From Helicobacter pylori (lineage in GTDB: Bacteria; Campylobacterota; Campylobacteria; Campylobacterales; Helicobacteraceae), in assembly GCF_030323545.1 (NCBI RefSeq), contig NZ_CP122954.1:1426001-1490000 (forward strand): a stretch of DNA of 64,000 nt, written 5' to 3'. Position 1 is the first letter of the stretch. Each line of letters begins with the position of its first letter. The translations under genes were made by a program, and so were the position numbers. This document shows positions 10,329-20,817 of the stretch, one piece after another. Under the pieces are notes generated by a model, which was given only the letters and a program-made list of their open reading frames with translations, was not told the origin of the DNA and did not search any database.

Positions 10329-11258
10329 ATGCAATACGCGCTATTATTTCCAGGGCAAGGCTCGCAATGTATAGGAATGGGAAAATCATTCTATGAGAGC
10401 CACACCCTAGCTAAAGAATTGTTTGAAAGGGCTTCTAGTGCGCTTAAAGTGGATATGAAAAAAACGCTTTTTGAAGAAAATGAGCTTTTAAAAGAGAGCG
10501 CTTACACCCAGCCTGCCATTTATTTAGTGAGCTATATCGCTTACCAATTACTCAACAAGCAAGTCAATGGGGGGTTAAAACCCGTTTTTGCTTTAGGGCA
10601 TTCGCTCGGCGAAGTGAGCGCGGTGTCTTTGAGCGGGGCGCTAGATTTTGAAAAAGCCCTTAAACTCACACACCAAAGAGGCAAAATGATGCAAGAAGCG
10701 TGCGCGAATAAAGACGCTTCCATGATGGTCGTTTTGGGCGTTTCTGAAGAAAGCCTTTTGAGTTTGTGTCAAAGGACCAAAAATGTGTGGTGCGCGAATT
10801 TCAATGGCGGCATGCAAGTGGTTTTAGCCGGGATTAAAGACGATTTGAAAGCCCTAGAGCCGACTTTAAAGGAAATGGGGGCTAAAAGAGTGGTTTTTTT
10901 AGAAATGAGCGTGGCGAGCCATTGCCCTTTTTTAGAGCCTATGACTTTTAAATTCCAGGAATTGCTAGAAAAAAGCCTGAAAGATAAATTCCATTTTGAA
11001 ATCATCTCCAATGCGACTAACGAAGCGTATCACAACAAAGCCAAAGCCGTTGAATTATTGAGCTTGCAACTCACTCAGCCGGTGCGTTATCAAGACTGCG
11101 TGAAATCCAATAATGACCGAGTGGATGCCTTTTTTGAATTAGGCTGTGGGAGTGTGTTAAAGGGGCTTAACAAGCGATTGAGCAACAAGCCTACCATAAG
11201 CGTGGGGGATAATAAAGGGCTTGATGAAGCGATTGAGTTTTTAGAAGAATACGTGTGA
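10329..11258 (+). CDS. fabD: Malonyl-CoA:ACP transacylase
   Basis: Transfers malonyl from CoA to acyl carrier protein at the start of fatty acid synthesis, in the cytoplasm. The 309 residues match the family. FPGQGSQ is at residues 7-13, the nucleophile serine in GHSLGE near residue 93, and the catalytic histidine in ASHCPF near 199. The stop is 10 bases before mtnN, so the two are probably one transcript. Confidence 0.95.
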   Translation: MQYALLFPGQGSQCIGMGKSFYESHTLAKELFERASSALKVDMKKTLFEENELLKESAYTQPAIYLVSYIAYQLLNKQVNGGLKPVFALGHSLGEVSAVSLSGALDFEKALKLTHQRGKMMQEACANKDASMMVVLGVSEESLLSLCQRTKNVWCANFNGGMQVVLAGIKDDLKALEPTLKEMGAKRVVFLEMSVASHCPFLEPMTFKFQELLEKSLKDKFHFEIISNATNEAYHNKAKAVELLSLQLTQPVRYQDCVKSNNDRVDAFFELGCGSVLKGLNKRLSNKPTISVGDNKGLDEAIEFLEEYV

Positions 11259-11268
11259 TGGGGAGAAA

Positions 11269-11964
11269 ATGGTGCAAAAAATTGGCATTTTAGGGGCGAT
11301 GAGAGAAGAAATAACCCCTATTTTAGAATTGTTTGGCGTGGATTTTGAAGAGATCCCTTTAGGGGGGAATGTTTTCCATAAAGGCGTTTATCATAACAAG
11401 GAAATCATTGTCGCTTATAGCAAGATTGGCAAGGTGCATTCCACTCTAACCACAACGAGCATGATTTTAGCGTTTGGCGTTCAAAAGGTGCTTTTTAGCG
11501 GAGTGGCTGGAAGCTTAACTAAAGGCTTAAAAATCAATGATTTGTTAGTGGCTATTCAATTAGTCCAACATGATGTGGATTTGAGCGCGTTTAACCACCC
11601 TTTAGGGTTTATTCCAGAAAGCGCAATTTTTATTGAAACCAGCGAAAGCTTGAACGCTTTGGCTAAAAAAGTCGCTAATGAGCAACATATCGCACTCAAA
11701 GAAGGCGTCATCGCATCAGGCGATCAGTTTGTGCATAGCAAAGAAAGGAAAGAGTTTTTAGTTAGCGAGTTTAAAGCGAGCGCGGTGGAAATGGAGGGAG
11801 CGAGCGTGGCGTTTGTGTGCCAAAAATTTGGCGTGCCATGCTGTGTGCTAAGGAGCATTAGCGATAACGCTGATGAGGAAGCCAACATGAGCTTTGATGC
11901 GTTTTTAGAAAAAAGCGCTCAAACTTCAGCGAAATTTTTAAAAAGCATGGTGGATAAGCTTTAG
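11269..11964 (+). CDS. mtnN: 5'-methylthioadenosine/S-adenosylhomocysteine nucleosidase
   Basis: Cleaves adenine from methylthioadenosine and S-adenosylhomocysteine. In H. pylori the same enzyme also splits 6-amino-6-deoxyfutalosine in menaquinone synthesis (literature). The 231 residues carry the N-terminal GILGAMREEI, the substrate-binding VEMEGASVA (about 172-180) and the catalytic aspartate in SISDNADE (about 196-203). The start at 11269 has GGGGAG just upstream. Corresponds to HP0089 (pfs). Confidence 0.93.
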   Translation: MVQKIGILGAMREEITPILELFGVDFEEIPLGGNVFHKGVYHNKEIIVAYSKIGKVHSTLTTTSMILAFGVQKVLFSGVAGSLTKGLKINDLLVAIQLVQHDVDLSAFNHPLGFIPESAIFIETSESLNALAKKVANEQHIALKEGVIASGDQFVHSKERKEFLVSEFKASAVEMEGASVAFVCQKFGVPCCVLRSISDNADEEANMSFDAFLEKSAQTSAKFLKSMVDKL

Positions 11965-12159
11965 GGCTTGTTTTTACCAAACGCCAACCATTAAAACCCT
12001 ATTTTTAAAGAATGGAGGTTTTTAAATTTTATTTTAAACTCATTTTATAATTAGAATTTAAGCTATTTTTTAGTAAAATAACAAAGGATTAGGTGTATCT
12101 TATCTTATAGACCTAGCTTTTGATTGAAAGCATGGGTTCTTTATTTTATGGAGTATCCA

Positions 12160-14178
12160 ATGAAAAAGAAAGCTAACGAAGAAAAAGCCCCCAAAAGAGC
12201 TAAACAGGAAGCCAAAGCAGAAGCCGCACAAGAAAATAAAGCCAAAGAGAGCAATAAAACTAAAGAAAACAATAAAGCCAAAGAAAGCAAATTCAAAGAA
12301 ATTAAAGCGAAAGAACCTGTTCCTGTTAAAAAGCTTAGTTTCAATGAAGCGTTAGAAGAATTGTTCGCTAATTCCTTGAGCGATTGCGTTTCTTATGAGT
12401 CTATCATTCAAATCAGCGCGAAAGTCCCCACTCTGGCCCAAATCAAAAAAATCAAAGAATTGCACCAAAAATACCAAAAGAAATTGGTCAGCTCTTCAGA
12501 ATACGCTAAAAAACTCAATGCGATTGACAAGATTAAAAAAACTGAAGAAAAGCAAAAAGTTTTAGATGAAGAATTAGAAGATGGCTATGACTTTTTGAAA
12601 GAAAAGGATTTTTTAGAGTGGAGCAGAAGCGATAGCCCGGTGCGCATGTATTTGCGAGAAATGGGGGATATAAAACTTTTAAGCAAAGATGAAGAGATTG
12701 AATTGAGCAAGCAGATCCGCTTGGGCGAAGACATTATTTTAGATGCGATTTGCTCGGTGCCGTATTTGATTGATTTTATCTATGCGTATAAAGACGCTTT
12801 AATCAATCGTGAAAGAAGGGTTAAAGAGCTTTTCAGGAGCTTTGATGATGACGATGAAAATAGCGTGAGCGATTCTAAAAAAGACGATAACAGCGAAGAA
12901 GACGAAGAAAACGAAGAAAGGAAAAAAGTCGTTTCCGAAAAAGACAAGAAGCGCGTAGAAAAGGTTCAAGAAAGCTTTAAAGCCCTAGACAAGGCTAAAA
13001 AAGAATGGCTTAAAGCCCTTGAAGCCCCCATAGATGAAAAAGAAGACGAATTGGTGCGTTTATTGACTCTGGCCTACAAACGCCAAACGCTCAAAGACAG
13101 ACTCTATGATTTAGAGCCTACCAGCAAACTGATTAATGAATTAGTCAAAACGATGGAGACCACTTTAAAAAGCGGCGATGGGTTTGAAAAAGAGTTGAAA
13201 CGCTTGGAATACAAATTGCCCTTATTCAATGACACTCTCATCGCTAACCATAAAAAGATCCTTGCCAATATCACTAACATGACTAAAGAAGATATTATCG
13301 CTCAAGTGCCAGAAGCGACTATGGTGAGCGTGTATATGGATCTCAAAAAACTCTTTTTGACTAAAGAAGCGAGCGAAGAAGGCTTTGATTTAGCCCCTAA
13401 CAAGCTAAAAGAAATTTTAGAGCAAATCAAAAGAGGGAAATTGATTTCCGATCGCGCTAAAAACAAAATGGCTAAATCCAATTTAAGGTTGGTGGTGAGC
13501 ATCGCTAAACGATTCACGAGCAGAGGCTTGCCATTCTTGGATTTGATTCAAGAGGGCAATATTGGCTTGATGAAAGCGGTAGATAAGTTTGAGCATGAAA
13601 AGGGCTTCAAGTTTTCTACCTATGCGACTTGGTGGATCAAACAAGCTATCAGCAGAGCCATAGCCGATCAAGCCCGCACTATCCGCATCCCCATTCACAT
13701 GATTGACACGATTAATCGCATCAATAAAGTCATGCGCAAACACATTCAAGAAAACGGCAAAGAGCCTGATTTAGAAGTGGTGGCTGAAGAAGTGGGGCTT
13801 TCGTTAGATAGAGTGAAGAATGTGATTAAGGTTACTAAAGAGCCTATCAGTTTGGAAACCCCAGTCGGCAATGATGATGACGGCAAATTTGGGGATTTCG
13901 TGGAAGATAAGAATATCGTTAGCTCCATTGATCACATCATGCGCGAAGATTTAAAAGCGCAAATTGAAAGCGTTTTGGATCAGTTGAATGAGCGAGAAAA
14001 AGCGGTGATCCGCATGCGTTTTGGGCTTTTAGACGATGAAAGCGATCGAACTTTAGAAGAAATCGGCAAGGAATTGAATGTTACTAGAGAAAGGGTGCGC
14101 CAGATTGAAAGCTCTGCGATCAAAAAATTGAGAAGCCCGCAATACGGGCGCATTTTAAGAAACTATTTGCGTATTTGA
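12160..14178 (+). CDS. rpoD: RNA polymerase sigma factor RpoD (sigma-80)
   Basis: The vegetative sigma factor. I chose ATG 12160 because GGAG lies 7 bases upstream and the resulting 672 residues fit the known H. pylori protein; a longer frame opens at 12124. The N-terminus is a Lys/Ala/Glu-rich stretch. Region 1.2 ([20 protein letters not shown]) lies near 167, followed by a very acidic spacer. Region 2 ([20 protein letters not shown]), the -10-binding [12 protein letters not shown], region 3, and region 4 with its helix-turn-helix ([20 protein letters not shown]) close the protein. Confidence 0.96.
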   Translation: MKKKANEEKAPKRAKQEAKAEAAQENKAKESNKTKENNKAKESKFKEIKAKEPVPVKKLSFNEALEELFANSLSDCVSYESIIQISAKVPTLAQIKKIKELHQKYQKKLVSSSEYAKKLNAIDKIKKTEEKQKVLDEELEDGYDFLKEKDFLEWSRSDSPVRMYLREMGDIKLLSKDEEIELSKQIRLGEDIILDAICSVPYLIDFIYAYKDALINRERRVKELFRSFDDDDENSVSDSKKDDNSEEDEENEERKKVVSEKDKKRVEKVQESFKALDKAKKEWLKALEAPIDEKEDELVRLLTLAYKRQTLKDRLYDLEPTSKLINELVKTMETTLKSGDGFEKELKRLEYKLPLFNDTLIANHKKILANITNMTKEDIIAQVPEATMVSVYMDLKKLFLTKEASEEGFDLAPNKLKEILEQIKRGKLISDRAKNKMAKSNLRLVVSIAKRFTSRGLPFLDLIQEGNIGLMKAVDKFEHEKGFKFSTYATWWIKQAISRAIADQARTIRIPIHMIDTINRINKVMRKHIQENGKEPDLEVVAEEVGLSLDRVKNVIKVTKEPISLETPVGNDDDGKFGDFVEDKNIVSSIDHIMREDLKAQIESVLDQLNEREKAVIRMRFGLLDDESDRTLEEIGKELNVTRERVRQIESSAIKKLRSPQYGRILRNYLRI

Positions 14179-14197
14179 CATTAAGGTTCTCTAAAGC

Positions 14198-15571
14198 ATG
14201 CGTTATTTTCTTGTAGTTTTCTTGTTTTTGTTTGTGGGTTGCATGAAAAAGGATTTCACGCTCAAAGATTTATCCTTGCCCCAAGAGGCTTCAAGCTATC
14301 TTGCAAGCTCTCAAAATGGCAGTCATAATAACCAAAGCATTGACCCCCAAGCGTTAAGAGAAAAATTAAAAGAGAGCTATCTCAAAGCGTGGTATTCCCC
14401 ATGGCTAGACATGAAAGTCAAAAGCAATAAAAAAGAAGTGTTTTGGATCCTTAAGGAGATGAATAAATCCACCGGTTATGGCGAAGATCTAAAACCCAAC
14501 GCAAAAGCTTTCAATGATGAGCTCATTAAAAGCATGGATATTGAGCATTATCCGAGCGCTAAGATTAAGGCTGTTGTAACGCGAGATAGCGATGTTAGGG
14601 CTGTGCCTACTAACAAACCTTTTTATCTTTCTCCAAAAGGCTATCCTTTTGACAGGTATCAAAATTCGCTGATTTTTCAAGGCACGCCGGTTTTAATCAC
14701 GCATTTCAATACGGATAAAACTTACGCCCACATTCAAAGCAGTTTTGTTTATGGTTGGATCAAAGTCAGCGATTTAGCCTACATGCATGATAAAGACATA
14801 GAGCTTTTAACTCATCTTAAAGATTATGTCATGCCTATAAAAGATAAAATCCCCCTTTATACAGACTATGGGGATTTTTACACCAGTGCCAGGGTGGGCG
14901 AATTGTTCGCTCTCATCCCCCAAAGCCAAAAAACACCTCAAAAACCCCAAAAAAAGGAATTAAAAGCCTATGGTTTTTTGAGGGACGCTAAGGGCTATGC
15001 GATCTTACAAAGCGTGATCTTAGAAGAAAAGGATTTTTTTGTTTTCCCTAAGGCTTTTAACAGCGAGAACATGGCGTATTTTATAGACACCATGCTAGGG
15101 CAAAAATACGGCTGGGGCGGGCTATTGGGTAACAGGGATTGCTCGGCTTTCACTAGGGATAGTTTCGCTAATTTTGGTATTTTGCTCCCCAGAAATTCCT
15201 ACACGCAAAGCCGTTACGCGAACAATTATGTGGATTTAAGCTCTATGAAAGCCAAAGAAAAAGAAGACTACATCCTTAAAAACGCCACGCCTTTTGGAAC
15301 GCTCATCTATTTAAAAGGGCATATCATGCTCTATTTAGGCGCACACAACCATCAAGCGATAGTCGCTCACAGCATTTGGTCGGTGCAAACCCAAAAGCAT
15401 TTTAAAACCTTGAGCCATAAAATAGGAGGCGTGGTGATCACTTCATTATGGTTAGCGGAAGAACATAACGGGGCGTTTTCTAAAAAGAAATTATTGATTG
15501 ACAGGGTGCTTGGAATGAGCGATTTGAAAGATTTCGTCAATAAAACTTCAAGCCCTTTGAATGCGAATTGA
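14198..15571 (+). CDS. NlpC/P60-family peptidoglycan hydrolase lipoprotein
   Basis: A likely cell-wall peptidase of 457 residues. The signal peptide ends in a lipobox (LFVGC, cysteine near residue 15). The middle carries SH3-like segments (about 125-290, including VTRDSDVRAVPT and YGWIKVSDLAYM). The C-terminal NlpC/P60 domain has the catalytic cysteine in NRDCSAFTRDSF (about 314), histidine in KGHIMLYLG (about 374) and a third polar residue in AHSIW (about 391). Starts 20 bases after rpoD. Corresponds to HP0087. Substrate specificity is inferred from the family only. Confidence 0.85.
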   Translation: MRYFLVVFLFLFVGCMKKDFTLKDLSLPQEASSYLASSQNGSHNNQSIDPQALREKLKESYLKAWYSPWLDMKVKSNKKEVFWILKEMNKSTGYGEDLKPNAKAFNDELIKSMDIEHYPSAKIKAVVTRDSDVRAVPTNKPFYLSPKGYPFDRYQNSLIFQGTPVLITHFNTDKTYAHIQSSFVYGWIKVSDLAYMHDKDIELLTHLKDYVMPIKDKIPLYTDYGDFYTSARVGELFALIPQSQKTPQKPQKKELKAYGFLRDAKGYAILQSVILEEKDFFVFPKAFNSENMAYFIDTMLGQKYGWGGLLGNRDCSAFTRDSFANFGILLPRNSYTQSRYANNYVDLSSMKAKEKEDYILKNATPFGTLIYLKGHIMLYLGAHNHQAIVAHSIWSVQTQKHFKTLSHKIGGVVITSLWLAEEHNGAFSKKKLLIDRVLGMSDLKDFVNKTSSPLNAN

Positions 15572-15624
15572 TTTTCTTATACTATGATTACGATTTATCA
15601 ATTTAAAACATTTGGAGAAAGACA

Positions 15625-16977
15625 ATGAGTATGGAATTTGATGCCGTTATTATTGGAGGTGGGGTTTCAGGGTGCGCGACCTTTTATACTTTGAGCGAAT
15701 ACAGCTCTTTAAAACGCGTGGCTATCGTGGAAAAATGCTCTAAATTAGCTCAAATCAGCTCCAGCGCTAAGGCTAATTCACAAACTATTCATGATGGCTC
15801 TATTGAAACGAATTACACTCCCGAAAAAGCTAAAAAAGTGCGCTTGAGCGCTTATAAAACCAGGCAATACGCTTTGAATAAAAGCTTGCAAAATGAAGTG
15901 ATTTTTGAAACCCAGAAAATGGCTATAGGCGTGGGCGATGAAGAATGCGAGTTCATGAAAAAACGCTATGAATCCTTTAAAGAAATCTTTGTGGGGCTAG
16001 AGGAATTTGACAAGCAAAAGATTAAAGAATTAGAGCCTAATGTGATTTTAGGGGCTAATGGCATAGACAGGCATGAAAATATTGTCGGGCATGGGTATCA
16101 AAAAGATTGGAGCACCATGAATTTTGCGAAGTTGAGTGAAAACTTCGTTGAAGAAGCCCTAAAATTAAAGCCTAACAACCAGGTGTTTTTGAATTTCAAA
16201 GTGAAAAAGATTGAAAAACGCAACGACACTTACGCGCTCATTTCTGAAGACGCTGAAGAAGTGTATGCTAAATTCGTGCTGGTCAATGCCGGCTCTTACG
16301 CTTTGCCTTTGGCTCAGAGCATGGGTTATGGCTTGGATTTAGGGTGCTTGCCTGTGGCGGGCAGCTTTTATTTTGTGCCGGATTTATTAAGAGGTAAGGT
16401 TTATACCGTTCAAAACCCCAAGCTCCCTTTTGCAGCCGTGCATGGCGACCCTGATGCTGTCATTAAAGGAAAAACACGAATTGGGCCTACGGCTTTAACG
16501 ATGCCTAAATTAGAGCGCAACAAATGTTGGCTCAAGGGCATTAGCTTGGAATTGTTGAAAATGGATTTGAATAAAGATGTGTTTAAAATTGCGTTTGATT
16601 TGATGAGCGATAAAGAAATCCGTAATTATGTGTTTAAAAACATGGTTTTTGAATTGCCCATTATCGGTAAAAGGAAGTTTTTAAAAGACGCTCAAAAAAT
16701 CATCCCCTCTCTTAGCCTAGAAGATTTAGAATACGCTCATGGTTTTGGCGAAGTGCGCCCGCAAGTTCTAGACAGAACCAAGCAAAAGTTAGAATTAGGC
16801 GAAAAAAAGATTTGCACCCATAAAGGCATCACTTTTAACATGACCCCTTCTCCAGGTGCGACGAGTTGCTTGCAAAACGCCCTTGTGGATTCTCAAGAAA
16901 TCGCTGCGTATTTGGGCGAGAGCTTTGAATTAGAACGCTTTTACAAAGATTTATCCCCAGAAGAATTGGAAAATTAA
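15625..16977 (+). CDS. mqo: Malate:quinone oxidoreductase
   Basis: Membrane-associated FAD enzyme that oxidises malate to oxaloacetate and reduces quinone. H. pylori uses it in place of NAD-dependent malate dehydrogenase. The 450 residues begin with the FAD-binding motif [18 protein letters not shown] (5-22). A C-terminal FAD contact ([14 protein letters not shown], about 412-425) closes the fold. It has a good ribosome site (TGGAGAAAG) before ATG 15625. Corresponds to HP0086. Confidence 0.93.
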   Translation: MSMEFDAVIIGGGVSGCATFYTLSEYSSLKRVAIVEKCSKLAQISSSAKANSQTIHDGSIETNYTPEKAKKVRLSAYKTRQYALNKSLQNEVIFETQKMAIGVGDEECEFMKKRYESFKEIFVGLEEFDKQKIKELEPNVILGANGIDRHENIVGHGYQKDWSTMNFAKLSENFVEEALKLKPNNQVFLNFKVKKIEKRNDTYALISEDAEEVYAKFVLVNAGSYALPLAQSMGYGLDLGCLPVAGSFYFVPDLLRGKVYTVQNPKLPFAAVHGDPDAVIKGKTRIGPTALTMPKLERNKCWLKGISLELLKMDLNKDVFKIAFDLMSDKEIRNYVFKNMVFELPIIGKRKFLKDAQKIIPSLSLEDLEYAHGFGEVRPQVLDRTKQKLELGEKKICTHKGITFNMTPSPGATSCLQNALVDSQEIAAYLGESFELERFYKDLSPEELEN

Positions 16978-16983
16978 AAACGC

Positions 16984-17172
16984 ATGCAAAAAGAACAAGA
17001 AGCCCGAGAAATCGCTAAAAAAGCCGTTAAAATCGTGTTTTTTTTAGGGATTGTGGTGGTGCTTTTGATGATGATAAACCTTTACATGCTCATCAATCAA
17101 ATCAATGCGAGCACTAAAATGAGCCAACAAATCAAAAAGATAGAAGAAAGGCTTAATCAAGGGCAAAAATAA
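16984..17172 (+). CDS. Small single-pass membrane protein
   Basis: A 62-residue protein 6 bases downstream of mqo. A charged N-terminus (about 1-16) is followed by one membrane helix (VFFLGIVVVLLMMINLYMLI, about 18-37) and a short coiled-coil-like tail. Its position suggests it is made with Mqo, but no function is known. Corresponds to HP0085. Confidence 0.7.
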   Translation: MQKEQEAREIAKKAVKIVFFLGIVVVLLMMINLYMLINQINASTKMSQQIKKIEERLNQGQK

Positions 17173-17387
17173 AGGCTTTTTCTCCATTTCAATATTTTTT
17201 TAAAACATTTGTTTTTTTAAAGCTCTGTTCTGCAGTAAAGCTCATTTTCTTAAAGGGATAAGGGGTGTTTTGAAATCACCCTCCCCTAAGATCACACCAC
17301 AAAAAACTACCGCTTGATTAAGATCAAGTTCTCTATTATTTATCTTTAAACTTTCCTTAAATTCAGCAATATTTAAGCTTATTTCCT

Positions 17388-17393
17388 TATAAT
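17388..17393 (+). promoter_or_regulatory. -10 box of rplM-rpsI (TATAAT)
   Basis: TATAAT lies 35 bases before the rplM start in an A+T-rich 250-bp gap, followed by an AAAGGA ribosome site. The rest of the gap (17173-17387) shows no gene. Confidence 0.55.
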
Positions 17394-17422
17394 GGGTGCT
17401 TTAATTTTATCAAAGGATTCTC

Positions 17423-17848
17423 ATGACAAAGACTGCTAAAGTCAATGACATCGTTCGTGATTGGGTCGTTTTAGACGCTAAAGACAAAGTTTTTGGCCGC
17501 TTAATCACTGAAATCGCTGTGCTTTTAAGAGGCAAACACCGCCCTTTTTACACCCCTAATGTGGATTGTGGGGATTTTGTGGTGGTTATCAACGCTAATA
17601 AGGTTAAATTTTCAGGCATGAAATTAGAGGATAAAGAGTATTTTACCCATTCAGGCTATTTTGGCAGTACTAAGAGCAAGACTCTCCAAGAGATGCTAGA
17701 AAAAACCCCCGAAAAGCTCTACCACTTAGCCGTTAGGGGCATGCTCCCTAAAACGAAATTAGGGAAAGCGATGATTAAAAAACTCAAAGTTTATCGTGAT
17801 GATAAGCACCCTCACACCGCACAAACTAGCAAAAAGGACGCTAAATGA
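17423..17848 (+). CDS. rplM: 50S ribosomal protein L13
   Basis: Ribosomal large-subunit protein of 141 residues with the family signature ([20 protein letters not shown], about 111-130) and an N-terminal [15 protein letters not shown]. Its stop overlaps the rpsI start (ATGA at 17845), the usual L13-S9 operon arrangement. Confidence 0.97.
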
Positions 17849-18234
17849 GAAAAATCTATGCTACCGGTAAAAGAAAAACCGCTATCGCTAAAGTGTGGCT
17901 CACTCCGGGTAAAGGCGAATTGAGTATCAACGAACAGAGCCTGAATCAATGGTTAGGTGGGCATGAAGCCATTAAAATGAAAGTCATGCAGCCCTTACTT
18001 TTAACCAAGCAAGAGCAATCTGTGGATATTAAAGCGGTGGTTTTTGGTGGAGGCTACTCAGCGCAAGCGGAAGCCTTAAGGCATGGCATTTCTAAAGCTT
18101 TGAACGCTTATGATATTGCTTTTAGGGCCATTTTAAAACCTAAAGGCTTGCTCACTAGGGATTCAAGAGTGGTTGAACGCAAAAAATATGGTAAAAGAAA
18201 GGCCAGAAGAAGCCCGCAATTCTCCAAAAGGTAA
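17845..18234 (+). CDS. rpsI: 30S ribosomal protein S9
   Basis: Ribosomal small-subunit protein of 129 residues. It begins with [14 protein letters not shown] (about 5-18) and ends in the basic tail RRSPQFSKR that reaches toward the P-site tRNA. Translationally coupled to rplM by a 4-base overlap. Confidence 0.97.
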
Positions 18235-18239
18235 TTTTT

Positions 18240-18281
18240 ATTTCTTTTTGCCTCTCCTTTATTTCTTTTTGCCTCTTCTTT
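18240..18281 (+). repeat. Two tandem copies of a 21-bp T-rich unit
   Basis: ATTTCTTTTTGCCTCTCCTTT (18240-18260) is followed at once by a near-identical copy (18261-18281) with one or two differences. It lies in the rpsI-tlpC gap and may affect the tlpC leader. Confidence 0.7.
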
Positions 18282-18411
18282 GGGGGAGCTTTATAGGGCT
18301 TTGGCTCTCTTTTATTTTCTGCTTTTTTTTCTCTCTTGTTTTATTAAAATTTTCAAAATAATAATGTATAATAATCGCTCTCTATCAATTCGTTTTAAAA
18401 GGGCAAAGGGA

Positions 18412-20433
18412 ATGAAATCTACAAGAATTGGTTCTAAAATCGTCATGATGGTGTGTGCGGTCGTTATTGTCATTAGCGCTGTTATGGGCGTTATTATCAG
18501 CTACAAGGTTGAAAGCGTGTTGCAAAGCCAAGCCACAGAATTGCTGCAAAAAAAGGCTCAGTTAGTCAGTTTTAAAATTCAAGGCATCATTAAGCACATT
18601 TTTATTGGTGCCAATACCCTTGAAAAATTTTTAAGCGATGAAAATAGTGCTATCAACGACACCCTAAAAAGGCGCATGCTCTCTGAGTTTTTGCTCGCAA
18701 ACCCTCATGTGTTATTGATTAGCGCGATTTATACGAATAATAACGAACGAGTTATCACTGCCATGAGCATGGATTCAAAAATCGCTTACCCTAATACCAC
18801 GCTCAATGAAAACATGGCCAATCAAATCCGTTCGCTCAAAAGTATAACCCGTTCAGATCCCTATTATAAAGAGGTTAATGGCGCTAAAATCTATGGCATG
18901 GATATTACCCTCCCCCTAATGGGTAAGAATCAAAAGATTATAGGTGCGCTGAATCTCTTTTTAAACATTGACGCTTTTTATACGGATGTGGTAGGCGAGA
19001 AAAAGAGTAACACCTTTTTAATGGGGAAAGATGGCAGGCTTTTAATCAATCCTAATCATAAGATCCAAGATAAGATTTTAAGCGCTATCAATCCGGATAA
19101 AAGAGTCGCTAAAGCTGTGGAGTATTACAATCAAAACGAAGCGGGCACTTTGAGCTGCCATTCATTGAGCGGGAATACAGAAACTTTTTTAGCCATACAG
19201 CCCTTTGATTTTTTTGAAGGAAAAGGGAATAACGGCACTCATTGGCGTTGGGCAATCGGAAAATATGTCAATAAATCTTTAGTCTTTAAAGAAGCCACAA
19301 ACACCAAATACATCATTATCACCACTTTGATTTTAGGCGTGCTGGTGTTAGCCCTTTTAGTCTTTATCATCATTTCTAATCTCATAACTAAACGCATCAG
19401 TAGGGTCAATAACACCCTAAATGATTTTTTCAACTTGCTCAATAACCCCAAAAATAACCATGCCATAAGCCTAACGCCCCCAAGCGCTTATGATGAAATC
19501 GGGCAGATGCAAGCTTCCATTAATGAAAATATCCTTAAAACCCAAGAAAACATTCAAGCCGATAACAAAGCCATTCAAAACAGCATTGAAGTAACAAATT
19601 ATGTGGAAAATGGGGATTTCACGCAAGAAATCGCATGCGTGCCTAAAAATAAAGATTTGCAAGCTCTAAGAAACACGATTAACAGCATTATCCAGTATTT
19701 TCGTAACCAAATTGGCGCCAATATTGAAACCCTAAATAACGCTCTAGAGCATTATAAAAACCTGGATTTCACCCACCACATCCAAAATCCTAAAGCCAAC
19801 ATGGAAAAAACGCTCAACACTTTAGGGCAAGAAATTTCTAGCATGCTTAAAGCTTCTTTAGGGTTTGCGAACGCGCTCAATCATGAATCCAAAGATTTAA
19901 AAACTTGCGTGGATAATTTAACCAAGACCGCTCATAAACAAGAAAGAAGCTTAAAAAACACCACCCAATCCTTAGAAGAAATCACGAATATTATCACAAC
20001 CATTGATTCTAAAAGCCAAGAGATGATCTCTCAAGGCGAAGACATTAAAAGTGTGGTGGATATGATTAGAGATATTGCTGATCAAACGAATTTATTAGCC
20101 CTAAACGCCGCTATTGAAGCCGCAAGGGCCGGCGAGCATGGCAGAGGCTTTGCGGTGGTGGCTGATGAAGTGAGGAAGCTCGCTGAAAGGACGCAAAAAT
20201 CCCTCAGCGAGATTGAAGCCAATATTAATATTTTAGTTCAAAGCATCGCCGATAACGCTGAGTCTATTAAAATGCAAAATAAGGGCGTAGAAAACATCCA
20301 CAACTCCATTAACGCCTTGCAACAAGATGTGCAGGATAATTTAACTATCGCTAATTATTCTTTACAAGTCAGCACCAAAATTGATGGGATCTCCCAAGAT
20401 ATTTTAGAAGATGTTAGCAAGAAGAAATTTTAA
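18412..20433 (+). CDS. tlpC: Methyl-accepting chemotaxis protein TlpC
   Basis: Inner-membrane chemoreceptor. I chose ATG 18412 because AAAGGGA precedes it and 673 residues match the known size; the frame is open further upstream to 18280. A membrane helix lies at about 10-31, a periplasmic dCache domain at about 35-290, a second helix ([20 protein letters not shown]) at about 300-320, then HAMP and the signalling domain with the hairpin tip near residue 555. Literature reports lactate binding by TlpC. Its signalling-domain DNA nearly duplicates that of tlpA, inverted. Confidence 0.94.
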   Translation: MKSTRIGSKIVMMVCAVVIVISAVMGVIISYKVESVLQSQATELLQKKAQLVSFKIQGIIKHIFIGANTLEKFLSDENSAINDTLKRRMLSEFLLANPHVLLISAIYTNNNERVITAMSMDSKIAYPNTTLNENMANQIRSLKSITRSDPYYKEVNGAKIYGMDITLPLMGKNQKIIGALNLFLNIDAFYTDVVGEKKSNTFLMGKDGRLLINPNHKIQDKILSAINPDKRVAKAVEYYNQNEAGTLSCHSLSGNTETFLAIQPFDFFEGKGNNGTHWRWAIGKYVNKSLVFKEATNTKYIIITTLILGVLVLALLVFIIISNLITKRISRVNNTLNDFFNLLNNPKNNHAISLTPPSAYDEIGQMQASINENILKTQENIQADNKAIQNSIEVTNYVENGDFTQEIACVPKNKDLQALRNTINSIIQYFRNQIGANIETLNNALEHYKNLDFTHHIQNPKANMEKTLNTLGQEISSMLKASLGFANALNHESKDLKTCVDNLTKTAHKQERSLKNTTQSLEEITNIITTIDSKSQEMISQGEDIKSVVDMIRDIADQTNLLALNAAIEAARAGEHGRGFAVVADEVRKLAERTQKSLSEIEANINILVQSIADNAESIKMQNKGVENIHNSINALQQDVQDNLTIANYSLQVSTKIDGISQDILEDVSKKKF

Positions 20434-20463
20434 TTTCTGCCTTTAATTTTGAGCGTCTAAAAT

Positions 20464-20660
20464 GTGGAACCGCCCCCTTTTTCTAAAGCAAGGAGCTTCC
20501 TAACTAAAGCATTCCATTGAATGCTAACACGAAAGGCTTTGTTCTTTAAAGCCTGCATGGGCATTTCTTACCCTAAAAAGACTAGAGGTATTTTGTTAGC
20601 TTGAATATAGCCTAAGCGCTTACATCTTGCACCCTAAAGGACGGAGTTTTTTGCACTAGT
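20464..20660 (-). mobile_element. IS200/IS605-type terminal remnant, copy B (MITE-like, omega-RNA-like)
   Basis: Read on the minus strand this ~197-bp element starts at ACTAGTGC (20660) and ends at GTTCCAC (20464), matching copy A at 5417-5611 throughout. It keeps better hairpins than copy A, for example AGGCTTT-AAAGAAC-AAAGCCT and the terminal GGAAGCTCC...CTTTAG...GGGGGCGG. It holds no protein gene. It fills the first half of the 384-bp gap 20434-20817; the remainder is A+T rich with no gene seen. Confidence 0.5.
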
Positions 20661-20817
20661 TTGATGATAAAAAGCTTTGGTTGGATTTTTAAAAGCGTTC
20701 TTAAAGGGAGTTAGTTGGGGGTTAAAGGGGTATTCATCGCCAAAGTATCCCCCTTAAAAGAATTATAAATAAAAATATTAAGTTTTGGCTATCACTCTTT
20801 GATGTTGGGGTTTAATC

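Noticed and set aside
5417-20660. A composite transposon carrying rpoD and neighbours
   Set aside because: The segment holds core housekeeping genes in normal H. pylori order, and the flanking elements have no transposase.
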